From an uncultured Tissierellia bacterium (GTDB lineage Bacteria > Bacillota > Clostridia > Tissierellales > Peptoniphilaceae): a stretch of 13,890 nucleotides of DNA. A model generated the notes under the pieces. It did not search any database. It was not told the DNA's origin and saw nothing but the letters and a program-made list of their open reading frames with translations. The DNA is taken from assembly GCA_947278105.1 (NCBI GenBank), contig CAMYOR010000016.1, positions 1 to 13,890 on the forward strand. Reading direction: 5' to 3'. Both the position numbers and the translations under genes were made by a program. Positions 12,909 through 13,890 of the stretch are shown here, one piece after another (position 1 is the stretch's first letter; each line of letters opens with the position of its first letter).

Positions 12909-13890
12909 TTGGCCGAAGAAAGAATGCAAATGCCAGCCGATGAAGAAGCGGAAAGGGCGGTCCTTTCCTGCATCCTCCTTGATAACCCGCTGATCAACGA
13001 AGTTTCCGAACAAATCCAGGCAAGAGACTTTTATTATCCCCGCTATGGGACCCTCTTTGAAGCAATGATGGACCTTTCTGCGAGCGGCCAGCCCATCGAT
13101 GTCCTGACCCTGGAAGCCCGGTTAAAGGATAAGCAGGAATTTGATCAAATTGGAGGAAGAGAGGCGATCCATTCCCTTTTTGAAGGGGTGTATCTTGCGG
13201 TAAACCTGGACTCCTATGTGAAAATTGTCAAAAGACAGGCCCTTCGCAGGGCTCTGGCTTCGTTAGGAGACAGCCTCCGCCGTCAGTCCCTTGCCGGCAC
13301 CGATGACCCGGCGGTCCTTCTGGGCTCTTGCGAGCAAAGGCTTTTGGAAATTAGCCAGGGGCAGATCAGCCAGGGGCTGACTCCCCTCAACGAAACTCTG
13401 GAGGCCACTTTAAAGAGAGTTTCTGACCTTTCGGTCAGCAAGGAAAAAATTACTGGCGTTCCTACGGGCTTCAAGGATATGGACCTTCATTTCTCTGGCT
13501 TTCAGCCCTCGGACCTAATCCTTCTGGCTGCCCGCCCATCGATGGGGAAAACCGCCCTGGGCGTCAACATTGCCTACAATGCGGCCCGTTTTGAAAAAGG
13601 CGGAGAACATCCATATAAAGTTGCCATATTTTCCCTGGAAATGTCTAAACTTCAGCTCAGCCAGAGGCTTTTGGCGATGGCCTCGGGAGTGGATCTTCAA
13701 AGGATCATCGCTGGAGATCTTTCGGAGCCCAGCGAATGGGAGCAAATCTTTAAAGGGGTGGAAAGGCTCAGTCAGCTCCCCCTTTATATTGACGACACCT
13801 CCTCCCTTTCCATTCAAAACCTGAGGGCCCGGTGCCGGAGGATGAAGATGGAAAGGGGCCTGGATTTGATCCTCGTGGACTATCTTCAGC
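12909..13890 (+). CDS. dnaB: Replicative DNA helicase DnaB, 3' end cut by the window
   Basis: The first 327 codons of the hexameric replicative helicase (called DnaC in B. subtilis). The N-terminal primase-interacting domain includes DEEAERAVLSCILLDN and FYYPRYGTLFEAM. A linker follows, then the RecA-like domain with TGVPTGFKDMD, Walker A ARPSMGKTALG (~207), FSLEMSKLQLSQRLL, and Walker B LILVDYLQ at the edge. The start is TTG 12909, six bases after AAAGGAGG. ATG 12924 is in frame but too far from that site. It follows rplI as in other Bacillota; whether it has its own promoter is unclear. No intein or insertion is visible in the part present. Confidence 0.97.
   Translation, partial: MAEERMQMPADEEAERAVLSCILLDNPLINEVSEQIQARDFYYPRYGTLFEAMMDLSASGQPIDVLTLEARLKDKQEFDQIGGREAIHSLFEGVYLAVNLDSYVKIVKRQALRRALASLGDSLRRQSLAGTDDPAVLLGSCEQRLLEISQGQISQGLTPLNETLEATLKRVSDLSVSKEKITGVPTGFKDMDLHFSGFQPSDLILLAARPSMGKTALGVNIAYNAARFEKGGEHPYKVAIFSLEMSKLQLSQRLLAMASGVDLQRIIAGDLSEPSEWEQIFKGVERLSQLPLYIDDTSSLSIQNLRARCRRMKMERGLDLILVDYLQ

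Noticed and set aside
12522..13013. 163-codon leftward frame across the rplI-dnaB gap
   Set aside because: Most of it is the complement of rplI and dnaB; the gap part alone has no coding features.
1..13890. CRISPR arrays, tRNA or rRNA genes, insertion sequences, prophage genes
   Set aside because: No regularly spaced repeats, tRNA cloverleaf, rRNA sequence, transposase or phage gene was seen; apart from the left edge the content is core chromosome.

Overview
The window reads as a chromosomal core region of a Gram-positive Bacillota (Firmicutes), most likely an anaerobic Clostridia/Tissierellia-type lineage. The grounds are strong AGGAGG-type ribosome binding sites, extended -10 promoters, frequent TTG/GTG starts (4 of 13 genes), and the block rpsF-ssb-rpsR followed by yybS-gdpP-rplI-dnaB, which is the Bacillota arrangement around c-di-AMP phosphodiesterase GdpP. 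Genus cannot be named from the sequence alone. Both ends of the window cut genes.

Left part (1-4623). Two genes run leftward: a dCMP deaminase (comEB type) and, downstream, a membrane-anchored NodB-type polysaccharide deacetylase that runs off the left edge. The outermost ~35-40 bases of that deacetylase are a TGGAA/GGAAT pentamer repeat resembling primate satellite DNA. It interrupts the gene exactly inside a catalytic motif, so the left edge is probably a chimeric (host or assembly) join. Divergent from the deaminase is a 961-residue UvrD-type helicase fused to a C-terminal RecB/Cas4-like nuclease with a 4Fe-4S cysteine pattern. It meets a leftward dihydrofolate reductase gene tail-to-tail with a 32-bp overlap.

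Middle (4624-8200). A solitary 46-codon rightward ORF encodes a small single-pass membrane protein. It lies between folA and a large leftward M16C zinc metalloprotease (presequence-protease type). The best terminator for the protease gene lies beyond the small ORF, so the protease 3' UTR would be antisense to all of it. A divergent intergenic region (7915-8200) carries the protease promoter, an AT-rich inverted repeat, a 10-bp palindrome, and a near-consensus promoter with a structured leader for the ribosomal operon.

Right part (8201-13890). rpsF, ssb and rpsR form one transcription unit ending in a strong intrinsic terminator (9276-9315). A second unit follows: yybS (DUF2232 membrane protein), gdpP (c-di-AMP phosphodiesterase), rplI (L9) and the 5' two-thirds of dnaB (replicative helicase). 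The yybS/gdpP and gdpP/rplI pairs each overlap by 20 bp. Together these genes cover translation (S6, S18, L9), replication (SSB, DnaB) and second-messenger turnover.

Most of the window is ordinary core genome. The items most worth a second look are the satellite-like left junction, the antisense-overlapped small membrane protein, the divergent DHFR active site, and the solitary Fe-S helicase-nuclease.
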